A stretch of DNA of 64,000 nucleotides from Rhizoctonia solani (GCF_016906535.1 NC_057374.1:1426001-1490000); one strand, 5' to 3'; positions 23,001 to 35,028 are shown, counted from the first letter of the stretch. Numbers and translations are program-made. The notes: a model not told the origin generated them from the letters alone.

Positions 23001-24868
23001 TGATGTGCCGGATAGGGTATACTCAGTGAATTTCTCATTCGATGGCCTCTTAATCCTCTCAACAACGGCCCTGGGACACATCTATGTATCAAGTTCTCAA
23101 GACGGGAGTTTAAAACACCATCTCAGGGTTGGAATGGAGTGTGGCGAAGTTTTTTCGGCTGCTTTTTCACCCAATGCTTCTGTTGTTATTGCTGGAATCG
23201 GGCCGTCCATATATATGTGGGATACACAGAAAGGCCACTTAATATGCGAACCATTAACAGGGCACACTAAATTCATATACCAAATAGCCTTTTTCCCAGA
23301 CGGAAAGCGATTCGTTTCATGCGGCGATGGTCCAGGAGGAGGGGAGACACGTATATGGGATGTGAGTGACTACAAAACGACTCATACTATATTCGGAAAC
23401 CATCGACTTGGGGTTAGCTCAGTATCCGTCTCTCCTAATGGGGCATTCATTGCTACAGGATCTGAGGATTGCACTGTACAAGTACGCGATACGGAGACCT
23501 GGGAGATCTGCTCCATCCTTCACCACGTCAACAGCATCGAATCGATCGCGTTCTCACCTGATAGCACGCGTCTTATTTCTGGGTCTATAGACAACAGTGT
23601 ATGCATGTGGGAAGTGCAAAAACAAAGTGGGATTTTAATAGGAAGGCAACAAGAAGGCCATAGCGACTGGGTCAGGTCTGTTGATTTCTCGCCATGCGGA
23701 ACCTATCTTGCCTCTGCTTCCGACGATTCAACCGTATGTATCTGGAACGCACGAAGCGGACGATTGGAAGGAAATCCACAGAAGGGTCACAAGAGGCGGG
23801 TTCTATTTATCGAATTCGTCGGTGGAGATCGAATTATTTCGGCGTCTGCAGACAGAACAATTTGTGTCTGGGAAAGTGAAACTGGGAAGGTCAAGGACAT
23901 AATTCACCAAAGTTATTCATCAGATGAGGATTGGCGTCGCGAAAGGCTTCCATTCGCTGTATCACCTGATGGTAGCAAGATAGCGTACGGGAGTCGTCGT
24001 GGGATCATAAGCATGAGGGAGTGCGAAGAAAGAACGTTTGAATTCGTACCACTTGGCAATTTCTGGGGAGTTTGCTCGATTTCATTTTCACCCGATGGGG
24101 AGACCTTGGCTTCCGGCCATGCCTCCGGAAGCGTCGCACTTTGGGATGTTGGTAGCGGAGAACCATTGTTCGATCCATTCGCCTCGCCCATAGGCCATTC
24201 AAAATGCGTTTATTCCGTCGCGATTTCCCCGAATGCCCTTTACATAGTCTCGGGCTCGCAGGACAATACTATACGCTTGTGGGATATCCAGAATGGGTTG
24301 CCGATAAATGAACCATTCCGAGGCCACACCGGGACTGTCAATTCCGTTACGTTCTCCCCCGACTGCATGCTTATTGCGTCCGGGTCCGAAGACAAGTGTG
24401 TACGGGTATGGGATGTAAAGAGCGGACAGCCCATCGCATTATTCAATGGTCACATCGACATGGTCTGTTCGGTCAAGTTCTCTCCAGACGGACTTCAAAT
24501 CGCTTCTGGATCAGGTGATAGATCGATACGTTTTTGGAATGCGCCAATACACAAAGAGTGAGAGAATTTCATTTCATTAAATTCGTAAGCTATTACTTAG
24601 TTTAACCTCCTTAAGGACCCCATGCCTTTCCGCTCATGACTCGGACGGCGAGAAAGACGATACCTGCCTTCTGGACTGGGAGATGGATATGGATGGATGG
24701 GTTCGTGATGATGAGGGCCGCTTATTGGCCTGGGTGCCACCCGATCTACGAAACGTCCTTCTCCGGCCCCAGAATACTTTATTGATATCGCGCCAAGGAT
24801 GCATTGAAATCGAATTTTCCAAAGATAAATCCGGCGATCAGTGGGCGGCTTATTACGCACCATCGTAA
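20057..24868 (+). CDS. NACHT-WD40 NOD-like receptor (14 WD repeats)
   Basis: A fungal STAND/NLR-class protein. Exons at 20057-20368, 20428-20558, 20609-20747, 20800-20847, 20917-24557 and 24601-24868 sum to 4539 bases, giving 1512 residues in a continuous frame. The N-terminal 240 residues are helical with no named effector domain. The NACHT NTPase follows, with Walker A GMAGTGKTT near residue 267, Walker B IIVIDALDEC and sensor LISSRPES. A helical region leads to 14 WD40 repeats (about 22738-24546), enough for two seven-bladed propellers. Well-formed repeats include GHSDWVRSVDFSPCGTYLAS and GHTGTVNSVTFSPDCMLIAS. The last exon adds a tail (DMDGWVRDDEGRLLAWVPP) that I recognise as usual for Agaricomycete NACHT-WD proteins. 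Such receptors sense ligands with the repeats and can trigger heterokaryon incompatibility or cell death; the ligand here is unknown. The fourth intron is GC-AG. Confidence 0.9.
20848..20916 (+). other. GC-AG intron in the NACHT-WD40 gene
   Basis: The donor is ACG followed by GCAAGT, a perfect U1 match apart from the C. The branch-like CTGAC lies close to the acceptor CTAAAG. Without removal, an in-frame TGA at 20908-20910 would truncate the receptor before its NACHT domain. Removing it restores ENQLxxL-type sequence (EAQLNKLNPSAAARYDSAEA), which typically precedes NACHT in this family. Confidence 0.7.
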
Positions 24869-25426
24869 GGAATCAACAACCCACTGCCTTGATAATCGTG
24901 ACACTAACGTGGGGCACGCTTGTTCATGCAGAACTCTGGAATCCGATGGATAAAACGTCGGGCTTGCGGATACGTTGTAGCATGGCTGAGTTGTTGTCTT
25001 ACGCTTGCTGTATTGGGGTGGCTGCAAAATGTTTGCATAATAAATTGGCGGAGTTAAGCCTTTTCCAAATGTATGCAGTGTTTATTTATTTTGATTAACC
25101 ACCATAATTGACTGGGGCAACCACACGCTCGCCGTGACATGATATAATTGAATGATTTAAGCCTGAGGCTAAAAGAATTATCGGGCCCCAAGAAGCCGGT
25201 TCGGGCCTGGTGGAACACGTAATGCTCTCCATCATAATCCAATATTCTCCTAAATTAGTATTATTATGTCCGAGTTGAACACACTAAGATCAGTGGTTCA
25301 TTACCTATGTGTTCCTTGCACTTGAGACAATGCTATAGAGATTCGTACGGCGTACTTTATATATACAAGGCGTTCAATTCACTAAATTCATTGAAATTAG
25401 TACCTTTTGTGGCAAGGGCTACAAAA
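24869..25426. other. Convergent 3' flanks, no gene seen
   Basis: This 558-base region lies between the stop of the NACHT-WD40 gene and the stop of the minus-strand ARC1-like gene. Short open frames here have no recognisable similarity. Confidence 0.4.
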
Positions 25427-27115
25427 TTAAGACAACGACGCCCCAACAAAAGACGGGGCGGCACACACTCCTCGTTCACTAACGATCCTATGCACGGACT
25501 TGGTAACCGGATCAACCCACGCGCATTCGCGGCTTTCAAGCGTAGTAAATCCTGAACATCGATTTTAACCATGTAAGCGCATCAACATCGAGAAATTCAT
25601 TGTAAACGGGGTAGATGAGAGAGAGAAGACAGGCAAAGGGGCGACTGGGAAAAGAAAAGAACGTACCAGGCTGGACAGTCTCGAAGATTTTCTTCTTCGG
25701 GTTCAACTGACTCAACGGCTGGGCCCCCGCGAATCGTTCGCCCTCGAAGTATACCCTGTCTCCAGGCTTGGATCCTTCCGGCGGGTTGACGATTTCGATT
25801 CCGTGGTCTTTACCGTCTTTGTGTGTAGCCTATAGACAGATTCGCACAAGTGAGTTCTGGGATATATAGACAAGGCAAATATAATTGAATGAATCGTACA
25901 CAGAGGACCATGGCGAAACTCTTCACGCCGCGCATGTTGGCTGGTTTCAAGTTGCACTGTTTTTTGGGGTCCGATTGAGGTTTAGTGATAAAAGGTAGCT
26001 ATTTAGGCAGACTTACGACTGCGATGAGTAGACGATCCCTCATTTGTTCGATAGGGATGTAGTTTACCAGGCCAGAAACGACTGTGCGCGGACCTTCGGG
26101 CTCGCCAATATCGATTTGCTACTCATTTGCGAATGATGAGTGCTTGCTTCATGCACTTAGCTCGTCTCGGACATACCTCGACATATAACCCATCTGCATC
26201 CGGATGTTTCTCGACTATGAAGAAATGTGAAATTATGTATTACTCTAGTGTTAGGCCCAAACTCACCATGAACGATCTTTCCGACCCTTAAATCGATCAT
26301 CGAAGGCACTGGATCACCAGAATCGGCAGCGGCAGCAGCAGCAGGTTTCTTATCTCCAGCAGCAGCCTTTTCCTTCTTGTCTCCGCCCTTCTTGCCCTCC
26401 TTTGGTGCCTTTTCCTTCTTGCCCCCCGGAGCAGCTGCTTCGGCAAACGATGCATCTCCAGGTGCGGTTGCTGCAGGAGGATCCACAGGCGCTGGCCCCT
26501 TTTCCTTCTTTTTATCCTCTTTGGGTTTCTTTTTGTCTTCACCAGTGGTGGTAGCGGCTGACTGTGCACCCTCGGCTTTTGGTTTCTTTTCTTTGGCCGG
26601 AGGAGCTTTGCGCTCGGGTTTAGGCGCCTCGTCGAGTTTGAAATCGATCAGCTGGGGTGCGACGGTTGATGCGCGAAGGGCGGGGAGGTTTTGGATGTGG
26701 TCGATGTAGCGTGTGAGAGAGGGGCGGGTGTAGTGGGTTTGATTAGGCAGAGAACTCTACATTAATACAATCATGAGTAGATGTTGTTGAGATTGCAAAG
26801 CGGGTGGGCTTACGAGTGTCGGGTGGAGGGTTGCATAGAGTGCGAGATCTGCTGGTGATACAGAGTTGGCGACGAGGTAGGTACGAGATCGGAGTTCGGT
26901 ATCCAGAGTCTGGATTAATGTATTAGATGAAAGTGGATCCAATAATAATATATTGTGCTCACATTCAATCCATTCTCGCCTTCGAATTCACCATTCCCTA
27001 CTCTCTCGATCCACTTGTTAATCTCCCCCTCACTCGAAGACGTGGTCCCCAAGGACGTCTTGTCGACGATTTCCTTGGCCTTGGGAGAGAGCTTTTCGAG
27101 AGCTGCGGTCGACAT
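25427..27115 (-). CDS. ARC1: ARC1/AIMP1-like tRNA-binding aminoacyl-tRNA synthetase cofactor
   Basis: Cytosolic cofactor that binds tRNA and docks aminoacyl-tRNA synthetases, the homologue of yeast Arc1 (G4p1) and animal AIMP1/EMAPII. The first exons (MSTAALEKLSPKAKEI; SRTYLVANSVSPADLALYA) form a GST-C-like docking module. A long Lys/Ala/Pro linker with repeated KKEK and GDKK follows and should add nonspecific tRNA affinity. The OB-fold EMAPII domain starts at DPVPSMIDLRVGKIV and continues through HPDADGLYVEQIDIGEPEGP, VVSGLVNYIPIEQM and NLKPANMRGVKSFAMVLCAT. The last exon (SVHRIVSERGVCAAPSFVGA) is the EMAPII-like C-terminus. About six introns all keep frame. The ATG at 27115 was preferred to an in-frame one at 27244 because MSTAALEK begins the folded domain. 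It is divergent from the next gene. Confidence 0.88.
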
Positions 27116-27370
27116 TGTTTTCACTCGGTGGACAAAATTGAGTCGGAGTGGTCGGGAGATATATGCGCGAAACATGCGGGAAAACCAAACCCAAAAATCA
27201 TGACTCGAGATCACGCGGGCCCTGGCTGTGGCTATGTCGTCCATTTTTAATTTAGATCAGCAGCACAGCCACAGACATGTGCTATTGGGCGGTTCTTGTG
27301 GGTTGATCAGCTTCGCACCACACGCATCTCGACTGCGAGGAACCTTTGCCAAGCAACGGCTCCGTCTGGC

Positions 27371-27378
27371 TATATAAG
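27371..27378 (+). promoter_or_regulatory. TATA-like box in divergent promoter
   Basis: TATATAAG lies 58 bases upstream of the ATG at 27436 inside the 320-base spacer shared with the minus-strand ARC1-like gene. Position and orientation suit the plus-strand gene. No other motif is evident in the spacer. Confidence 0.4.
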
Positions 27379-27435
27379 CCTTTGTGCGTTACCCGAGTGG
27401 GCAAACACCACAGCCTCCACCCGCTATAAGTAGGT

Positions 27436-28243
27436 ATGCCTACACCGTACATCCAGCTGCCCTCATCTGCCACCGACGAAAAGCCGCGTAGACAGCTCGT
27501 GACTCCTGCAAGAGCCGGTATTGTCCTTATCATCACTCTGCTCGCTGCTCTCTTCGTGTTCTCTCCTGCTTCCGACAAACCCATGTCTGGTCCCGGACGA
27601 TCCATTGCCAACCCTGCGGGATGGTATTCCCGTGCGACACCTCATCCCGATGGTTCCAACTATGATGTAAAGAAGGAGAACGTTGTCCTCGGACTGTTGA
27701 GGAACTCGAGGGTTGAGCCTGAAGGTACGGTTTCAGCTTGGTTTGATATTTCGACAATCGCTGAATTTCCTTGTCATCACCAGGCTTCAGCGTGGCTCTC
27801 TTCAAACCAAACGTAGCAGTCGATGCTATGGGTCGTGTCTGGACCTTGAATGACGTGGACTTTGATGCCCTCACCAAGTTGGCCACTCTGACCAGGGAGC
27901 TCCCCGACACTGGTGCCTTCCGTAACCAATGGCGGTATGTCCTCGCCCGTGCACTCTCACCGGATCGTTCCTCATAATTCCATTTAGGGTAAAACACGAC
28001 CGCACTGACTATCCAATCGACCAACTCTACGTCTCCACCTCTGCTGGTCTCCATACCATTGGCGTCTATGGCCACGATGGCGAAACTACAACCCTCAAGC
28101 CCCCCGTTGGCGACATCACCGAGCTTCCCACCACGTTGAACTCCCTGGTTACGCTCGCCAAAGAGGGCCGTGAAGGGTTCCAGAGAGGACAAGAGAATTC
28201 TGAAGTAACGAACAAGGTTAAAGCCTGCTTTGCAGATGAGTAG
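27436..28243 (+). CDS. Unknown single-helix membrane protein
   Basis: A three-exon gene for a protein of roughly 230 residues that I do not recognise. Exon 1 has a polar N-terminus of about 30 residues with basic residues, then one hydrophobic helix (GIVLIITLLAALFVFSP), suggesting a type II signal anchor with the rest in the secretory lumen or outside. The remainder is soluble: FSVALFKPNVAVDAMGRVWT, then exon 3 with HTIGVYGHDGETTTLKPP and an acidic C-terminus. Introns (about 27726-27782 and 27935-27988) have GT-AG borders and keep frame. No cysteines or catalytic motif stand out. It shares a short TATA-bearing promoter region with the ARC1-like gene, but no functional link is implied. Confidence 0.75.
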
Positions 28244-28836
28244 ATACGACGGGATTGATCTTGTATATGGGGCTGAATTCGGCGATAATTGAATCAAATT
28301 TGTATATTAATGGAGATTGAGCATTGGCTACGTGGAACTACGTCGAATTTGTCTAATATGAGCGATTGACTTGTCGTGCCACATGCGACTTGGAGATTCG
28401 TTTCCTCCTGCTTCCACTTGCTATGAAATTCCCATCACTGGGTGCTTCGGGCGCTTGATCAACACATGTCGTAGCTTTGGAGTGCATGTTACGTGAGCTT
28501 GTTATCGGCCTCGGAGTGCACCACATATCATCTTGGTTGCTAATTTAAAAATAAGAAGCCCTCAGGCCGTTGGTCTCAGAGAACATTTGTTGGATTCGAA
28601 AGTATTTATCCGAGTAGCTGGAGGTGCTATTTCGGCTGTATGAACAATGATTATATGTACCATAGACAGGGAAAAGTGTTTCAAGCCGTATTATTAAACG
28701 GCATCCGAGACTTCAAATGACGCTAGTATTAATCATGCATCATAATATTGTTCCAGTAGTTGATTCATCTCAAGACTTTATGGTATGACTCTCACTCAAG
28801 AATCTTAGTAGCCGTAGCTGGCATCCGGGGGGACGA
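28244..28836. other. Convergent 3' flanks, no gene seen
   Basis: The region is A/T-rich between the stops of two convergent genes. No coding frame or repeat is supported. Confidence 0.4.
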
Positions 28837-31233
28837 TTATCGATACAGGACCAGTACGTGTGACCCCCTATTTGTCGTTATAAGCCAGTGGGCCCCGTGT
28901 AGTGGATTAATAATAATGAAAATACTCACATTCTCTCTCCATTCGAGATAGCTTTCTAGTTCTGTGCCACCAAAACGAATGCACACCTGATATTTAAGCT
29001 TCCAATACCTCACACCCAATGGGCTCTTTTTCGCCTTCAATGCACCTCGAAGGTTATTGAGGTTCCCACTAAGTGTACAGACATTCTTAAAACTGTTGAA
29101 TGTTCTGCCTATAAAAACGTGTTTAGTACCCGCTTTAGATGTCGTAGCATGCCTGAGACTAACCAAACGAGTCCTTCATCCATTCGGGCCGATCATCTCC
29201 CGTGTACGCCATCAATTGCACTTGAACATTGTTCAACTGTGGAGAGGGGGTATCGTATATGCGACTGTAAATCTCACTACAGATAGCCTCGGAATCAACT
29301 GTTATGCCCTATTGTATGTATAGCATAGTTAATCGTCATACCTTATACATGAGATAATATTGCATGCCACCGACCTTGTGTACAATTTCAGACCAGCCAC
29401 CCGAAACTCGATACTTCCCATCGAGGCTAACATATGCCTTTCTTCCTTGAGGATCGTGTAACAATGGATCATAATCTCTGGACGTTTTTTTGCCAAACGA
29501 ATAACGTGGAGCGCGTGAAACCACACTGCTAGCTATACCCCAGATAGTTGCACCATCAGCTACAGCTTTGGACCTTACACAGATAATGAATTTAGTAATC
29601 TAGATAGACTATGAATGCAACTTGCTTACGAAGAATCGTTCCCCAAAGTGATCCTCGAACCATTTGGCTCATATCTCTTCCTGAATTCGTTTCGCACGTA
29701 TTCGCTGTCACCAAAACCGCCAACCAGCAGAATATACTATGCGATGAAATTGAGCCGGCTTCCTGCTGACTAAACAGTCATGTCCTACCGGTACATCAAG
29801 ACCATCCAGCTGTCGGTCAACGCTCTTTTTGATCTCATCCACGCATGTGTCGAAGAACTTTTGTATCGTTGATCTGGAACCAAGGTACCTATTAATACCG
29901 CTGACTTCTTGTAGACTATAAAGTATTTACCCGGGAACTGTCATGCGTCCACGACGAGTGCTAATAGTGGTGTTACTGAAACGAGAGTGAGCCAAGAGAA
30001 TTGAGTGTTCAGTCTTTTCATCACGGAAGACTCGTTTGGCAAATGTCTCAAAGTCCTTCACACCTGTCTTGGTGTAGATTTCAATGTCCTCTGGGTCTAG
30101 TTCGGCCTTTGTCAAAACTGATTTTAGGTATCTTTCCATCTCGAAGTCTATGAATATAGCCCCAGCTTGTACGCCTGTAGTAGCGTTTTGATAAACAAAC
30201 TCTCTATGAAAACAACACAACCACTCACATGCAGAAGCACGTTTTTCCTCTAGTTTGAGAGTAGGGGATATTGAGGCCACAGAGTACAATGTCGTATCAA
30301 CGGTAGATCCCCCAGCGTCGCATACGGCAAAATTAGTCCCAGGCTGAAACCGCATAGCGTCTGTCAATGATGTTGAGTCTCAATAACCAAAACAACTACG
30401 TACTCGGAGTACACCTCCTAGATTTGTGTGATGAATGCAAAAGTGAACCGAGGCTTCAGCTTCGGTCACGAATCGAACTTTACTAGCCATCGCAAACCCC
30501 GCAGCGACTGCGGCCGATCGAAGAAACGTTTGTTCACGAATGCCCCATCCATTTGGATGAGCGATGACCACCTCCATTTCAGGGCCGTATTTCTCCCACA
30601 TCTTTTTGCCATCAAGCATACGATCTTCAAAGTAGATTTTGGTATGCTTGAGGAGATACTCCAGAAAATCGGAATAGATCTGTTGTAGACCAACGCCAGG
30701 TGGCAAAGCTGTGCTCGTATCATGGATATATACCTAATGACCATACGTGAAAAGCTCACCATCTAATTTTAAGGCATATTTGGACTGCATATCCTCAGGA
30801 TGAAGATGAAGCTTGAAGTGTTTGGCAAGGAACCACCCATGGTCCTCAGCTTGCTCCTCGGTAGTATGTAATTGAGCCTCTGCACCGAATGCTACTGCCT
30901 AGTAAAGTCGTAGTCAAGGAACGCCACGAGTATAAAGAGATACTTGGAATACCTTCTTTTCAGAGTTATACCATACAAGCGTTGGGATCTTGCCTTGCTG
31001 ATTATGAGCATCTTGACCTGGCCACTTTGTAACTCGGTGAATGGTTTGACGGGCGCCTGTAGATATTGTCAACATTCCAGATGCATCTGATCAGTTTGCA
31101 CTTTTCTACCATTCTCTAACAAAGCAAAGGCAACTCCACTTTGAGTCGTTCCGATGTCTATGCCTACCACGAGTTTTGTTTTACCTTCCCATGGTCCTCG
31201 TAAAGGTTTTGGAAGAGCGTCTATTGATGACAT
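28837..31233 (-). CDS. Hsp70-like (HSPA12-type) ATPase, copy 3
   Basis: A third member of the family, about 9 kb from copy 2 and on the opposite strand. It opens MSSIDALPKPLRGPWEGKTK and keeps the phosphate-1 loop GIDIGTTQSGVAFAL. Further along are MEVVIAHPNGWGIREQ, VCDAGGSTVDTTLYSV, the VKDFETFAKRVFRDE helix and LLVGGFGDSEYVRNEF. Intron positions match copies 1 and 2 and the second intron has a normal GT donor. The C-terminal exon keeps VCIRFGGTELESYLEW and then diverges into a short hydrophobic tail ending at the TGA at 28837. The frame is open throughout. It is less similar to copies 1 and 2 than they are to each other, so it likely predates the tandem duplication. Confidence 0.85.
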
Positions 31234-31753
31234 GCACAATTGTTGTCAGGATGATTCAATTGTATCCTAGAGCTGATATGGATGGAGCCAAAAGGTCGGC
31301 AGACAGATTAGAAACAAAATAATATGTGGTGGCAGCTGGCTTGCTGTTCTTTGAAGCAAGATTACTTAGGTGATCACTGCTAGTAGCCACCAGATCACGT
31401 GGCACAGGGCTTGATCTATTTCGCCGCATATAATAGTAGTATATTATGCACACGCGGCCCAGTGCCCTAAGTTGTTTAGGTTATTTTGTTGAGCTCATAG
31501 ATCCGGAGCCAACTCGTATTTTGTCTTAAATTGAGAACAGCATGGTCTTTTCCTGCCCCTTCAAAAAAATCAGAGGACACACCAATCAAAGCCAATATGA
31601 CATTCCTTGTCTAATTATCCTAAACTGGGTCTCATCCATGGCATGATTAGTCTTTTTAAATAAGTATGAGTGCCGTATTTCACACATGTCCTTACTCAGT
31701 ACTTCTTTTTTACATGAGTTTGTATTGACCGGGATTGCCCCAACAAGTTTGGC
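31234..31753. other. Intergenic, no gene seen
   Basis: This is the 5' flank of Hsp70-like copy 3 and the 3' flank of the short coiled-coil gene. Nothing recognisable is present. Confidence 0.35.
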
Positions 31754-32014
31754 TTAGATAAGCAGGCGGTAGGCAATGTATAACATAAAAGGGAGAAGCA
31801 AGACACAAAACATAGCAGAAAATCCTGTAGTTTCATCTCCTGCTCCCATTTGATGACGTCGAGCACGATCCGCCTTGGCGCGCGCAGCATCTTCGTGTTG
31901 CTTCTTCATACGGCGTTCGTGAGCTTCCATACGCTCGACCTTGCGTTTTTGAGCTTCAAGGTGCTCGCGCTCCTGACGAATCTGGTGTTGCTCTCGGGGG
32001 CTCATAGAAAACAT
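31754..32014 (-). CDS. Truncated coiled-coil paralogue with hydrophobic tail
   Basis: An 86-residue frame. Its first 60 residues closely match the start of the coiled-coil/HPD gene at 35 kb (shared blocks RQEREHLEAQKRK, AHERRM and EDAARAKADRARRHQ). After GDET the similarity stops. Where the paralogue continues into its HPD module, this frame ends in a hydrophobic stretch (FCVLLLPFMLYIAYRLLI) able to span a membrane as a tail anchor. It may be a 3'-truncated duplicate that gained a chance hydrophobic end, or a real small tail-anchored coiled-coil protein. The high charge and preserved frame of the first part argue for recent duplication. Expression is unknown. Confidence 0.5.
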   Translation of the reverse strand: MFSMSPREQHQIRQEREHLEAQKRKVERMEAHERRMKKQHEDAARAKADRARRHQMGAGDETTGFSAMFCVLLLPFMLYIAYRLLI

Positions 32015-32831
32015 AGTTCAGCGTGTCTGCCAGGGGATGACGAGTCATATGCCTGAGAATGTTATATGAAGATTGTACCCACGACTGATGTTCAGAAAGA
32101 GGATATGGTGGTTCGATGGCCCCTCACCATTATAAACAAAACGGTCAAAAACAAAACAAAATGACTAACAATTGCAAGCTCCCTGATTTCATCTAAGCGC
32201 TAGAGTGAACCACCGAAACTTCCCACTAGTAAACCCTCAAGCTCACCTGGCTCTCGACCACTTCGAAAAAAATTGTTACTTCCGGTTGAAATTGATCCAG
32301 GACCTAACGGAACTTGTACTATTATAAGTAAGAGAAAGCTCGACCAGGCCGAAGTGATGAGAATTTGCATAATGAGCAACCTGCGCAGCCTTTCTAAACT
32401 CGGGCTACCACACCGATTACATTTAGATCAAACTCTGAATGGTCTCTCAGCACTATACTGCTAATTATTGAGGGTGCGTAGTGTCCGTTATCTATAGTTG
32501 GACAACGTGGCGAACATTGACGATTCCAGGATGGATGCATTCTGACCCCTTTTTAGCTCCATAACGTACGCCCGCACGAGTTTTCTAACAGCCGTAGTCC
32601 ATATTAACTATCAAAATAAATGTAATATCCTTACTTTGACGGTATTGTGGTCGAATCCTAGACTCCGGCCCTTTATATTGACACAAACAAATTCAATGGT
32701 CGAGTCCCATCTAAGAAATATTAACTAGGACCAAATTTATGAACGCGAATACTCTAAAGGCTAAGCTTATAAGAAGTCTGGGTCTATATGAGCGAGTATT
32801 ACGGTTCGAGGTGTTGTGTCATCAATATTTA
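32015..32831. other. Intergenic, no gene seen
   Basis: A/T-rich sequence downstream of methyltransferase 1 and upstream of the truncated coiled-coil frame. No further copy of the HPD module could be found here by eye. Confidence 0.35.
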
Positions 32832-33882
32832 TTACATGGGGGCGATTGCTCGGAACCTTACTGTCACATACATAAAAGTCCAAGCACCCGTTCCATCTTT
32901 GTGATCAAACTCACAAACCCTGCTAACTTCCTCAATCATATCATCCATCTCTTCATCTCCGATGTCTTTGAAGTAGGAGGTACAAAAGAGTGCCCGAACA
33001 AAATCCGCCAAGGTTCCTGGGAGAATGGTGACACGAGGGTTCAGCGATGTGTGTTCAACTCTGAATCCTTCCGACTCGAGTATCTAAATTTTTGGTTTAT
33101 TAGATCGTTCAAGTAAGACGCAACTAGGATCAATTATAGGCAAAGCTCACTTTTGTATATTCTGAGGGCTGAGGAAGAAACCACGGGTCAACAGCCGCTT
33201 TCCCACGACGTGTAAGCACCTGTGATATGGCACATCGCAAACCTGGGGTAAAACAATGAATATTGTGTACACGGATTGACTTGACTGCGATTACCTAGTC
33301 CATTCATATGTCCACCTAATTCGCCTACGAACCGGCCTCCTGGTTTCAGAAGAGTCTTTGCGGTTCTCACCGCACCACGTGGATCTTGCTTGCACCAGTG
33401 AAGCGCGGCGTTGGTGAACACCGCTAGTACGAAGATAAACTTACTTTTGTTTGGTTTGAAGATATCATTGCAGTAAGTGCTTACCATCAAATGTTCCGGC
33501 TATATCATTGAATTCCTCAGGTATTACAAGGTTCTGAGCATCGGAGCGGAAGACGTGTCTGATACCGTTTTTCTTGGCTCTTTCAAGCTATGAGCACATA
33601 TAATTGTTAACCTCGGGGTCATATTATAAACGCCATGCATATACCTACCATACTCTCACTAGCGTCAACCCCAAAAACATCCCCTTCCTTTCCAACAAGT
33701 TGTTTGAGACGTACTGTGAGCTCACCCGTACCACAACCGAGGTCCACAATCCGTTCACCAGGTTGAGCAGAAAGTAAATCAAATACCGGCTTGGTATACT
33801 CTTCAGAGTACACGAAGTTGACAGCCCTGTTGTAGGAGTCGGGTTTCCAATCGCGTTTGGCGATATGGTTGAGTTCAGGCAT
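32832..33882 (-). CDS. Class I SAM-dependent methyltransferase, copy 1
   Basis: Rossmann-fold methyltransferase of the UbiE/trans-aconitate type; substrate unknown. Motif I is RIVDLGCGTGELTVRL, followed by the acidic motif II DVFGVDASESM. The later block VFTNAALHWCKQDPRGAVRT and the post-motif KPGGRFVGELGGHMNGLG hold the usual active-site lining. The C-terminal exon (LESEGFRVEHTSLNPRVTIL) ends in VRFRAIAPM. About six short introns are placed by comparison with the two paralogues near 39 kb and 63 kb. The start is the ATG at 33882 (MPELNHIAKRDWKPDSYNRA). It appears intact, with a predicted length of about 270 residues. It lies upstream of the truncated coiled-coil frame on the same strand. Confidence 0.82.
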
Positions 33883-33891
33883 CCCCACCAC

Positions 33892-35028
33892 GAGGTAGGG
33901 TATACGAGTTATTCAAACGAGGAAGTGTACAGAAGGGAAGAGGATACTGTGGTCGGCTACTGTAACTCTCGTAATCTTAATATAAGCCTGGCCGCTGATG
34001 CTATCTTGTGGCTGAAGCCTAATAACCGAAGCGAGGAAAATTAGCCCCTTTGTGTCCTCCAAGGATGAGCTCATGATCCAACGAGCCAGCCCAAATATGA
34101 CCGTACTTTGCAAGTATAGCATGTCAAGGGTCAGAGGGGTTAATGCTGATTACGATGAATGTCCAGTCCAGATCACTCATATCATCTTCCTAAGGGTAAT
34201 GCTTGACCTCGTTTATTATACAGGGCACTACGAAGTGTACTAGGTGAGAAACGTTGATTATGATCCCCGAGCCTTCGATGTGGCTCAAAGCTTCCCGAGA
34301 TCCATATATCAGTCTATTCGAGATTCGAGCACGCCCGGTCCGATATTCCGAGGTGTAAAGCACAAAAAGTCTCTGGATGGACCCAATATTAACATACCTA
34401 CATATTGTGCAAATAATTAGCCGAGTTTAGGCACGACGGTTGAACAGGAGTTAGTCATTCATCCCTCGACGGGAGTACTGTTATCTTGCAAACATGTGAT
34501 CCGCCGGCAACCGCTCAGCCTATGTAGGGCCTTACGCCCACGTCCATACGCTCCATACGACCGCTCCATACGCCCCTACGGCCGCCCCACCCCCGTCCTT
34601 ATGACACGCCGCTTATCACGCCCCTGTACCAGGTCTTTACGGCCTCCCCGTGCTTACTACCTCGCTTGTCGTGCCCGCCTTGCTTCTGTTTCCCTTCTCT
34701 CCCTTTCTCTCTGTTTTCTCTTAGCGTAGTTTGCCTCGGTCTTGTGAGCGGTTTGCCTTGTTTCGCATGTAGCTCCTTAAAATATGAATCAAAAAAATAA
34801 ATAAATTGCAAACATGTGACACTGCCATCACAGTTGACGCGATAAGCCAGATTCGGAGAACCGTATTTGTCGGACAAGTGTTTCATGGCGCTGGGCGCCT
34901 TTACAAGAGTAGTCGGTGGTCACCCTACCCTAATACAGCAATGGCATGTATTCAAAACAGCGACAAGCAAAGCGAATAAGTAAGTACATATTGATTCATC
35001 AAGCCCAAGCATTTGTGAGATAATTATA
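33892..35028. other. Intergenic with CCATACG-rich low-complexity tract
   Basis: No gene is recognised. Around 34540-34600 the sequence is C-rich with repeated CCATACG/CTACGG words, followed by a pyrimidine-rich stretch (TCTCCCTTTCTCTCT) to about 34720. It could be the end of a decayed mobile element, but no coding or terminal repeats are visible. Confidence 0.35.
34540..34600. repeat. Short imperfect CCATACG repeat
   Basis: CCATACG occurs three times within about 40 bases (CGTCCATACGCTCCATACGA and again CTCCATACGCC), embedded in C-rich sequence. The copies are too few and imperfect to call a satellite. Confidence 0.4.

Noticed and set aside
34496..34729. 77-codon Arg/Pro/Leu-rich frame over the CCATACG tract
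   Set aside because: It is produced by C-rich low-complexity sequence and carries no recognisable domain.
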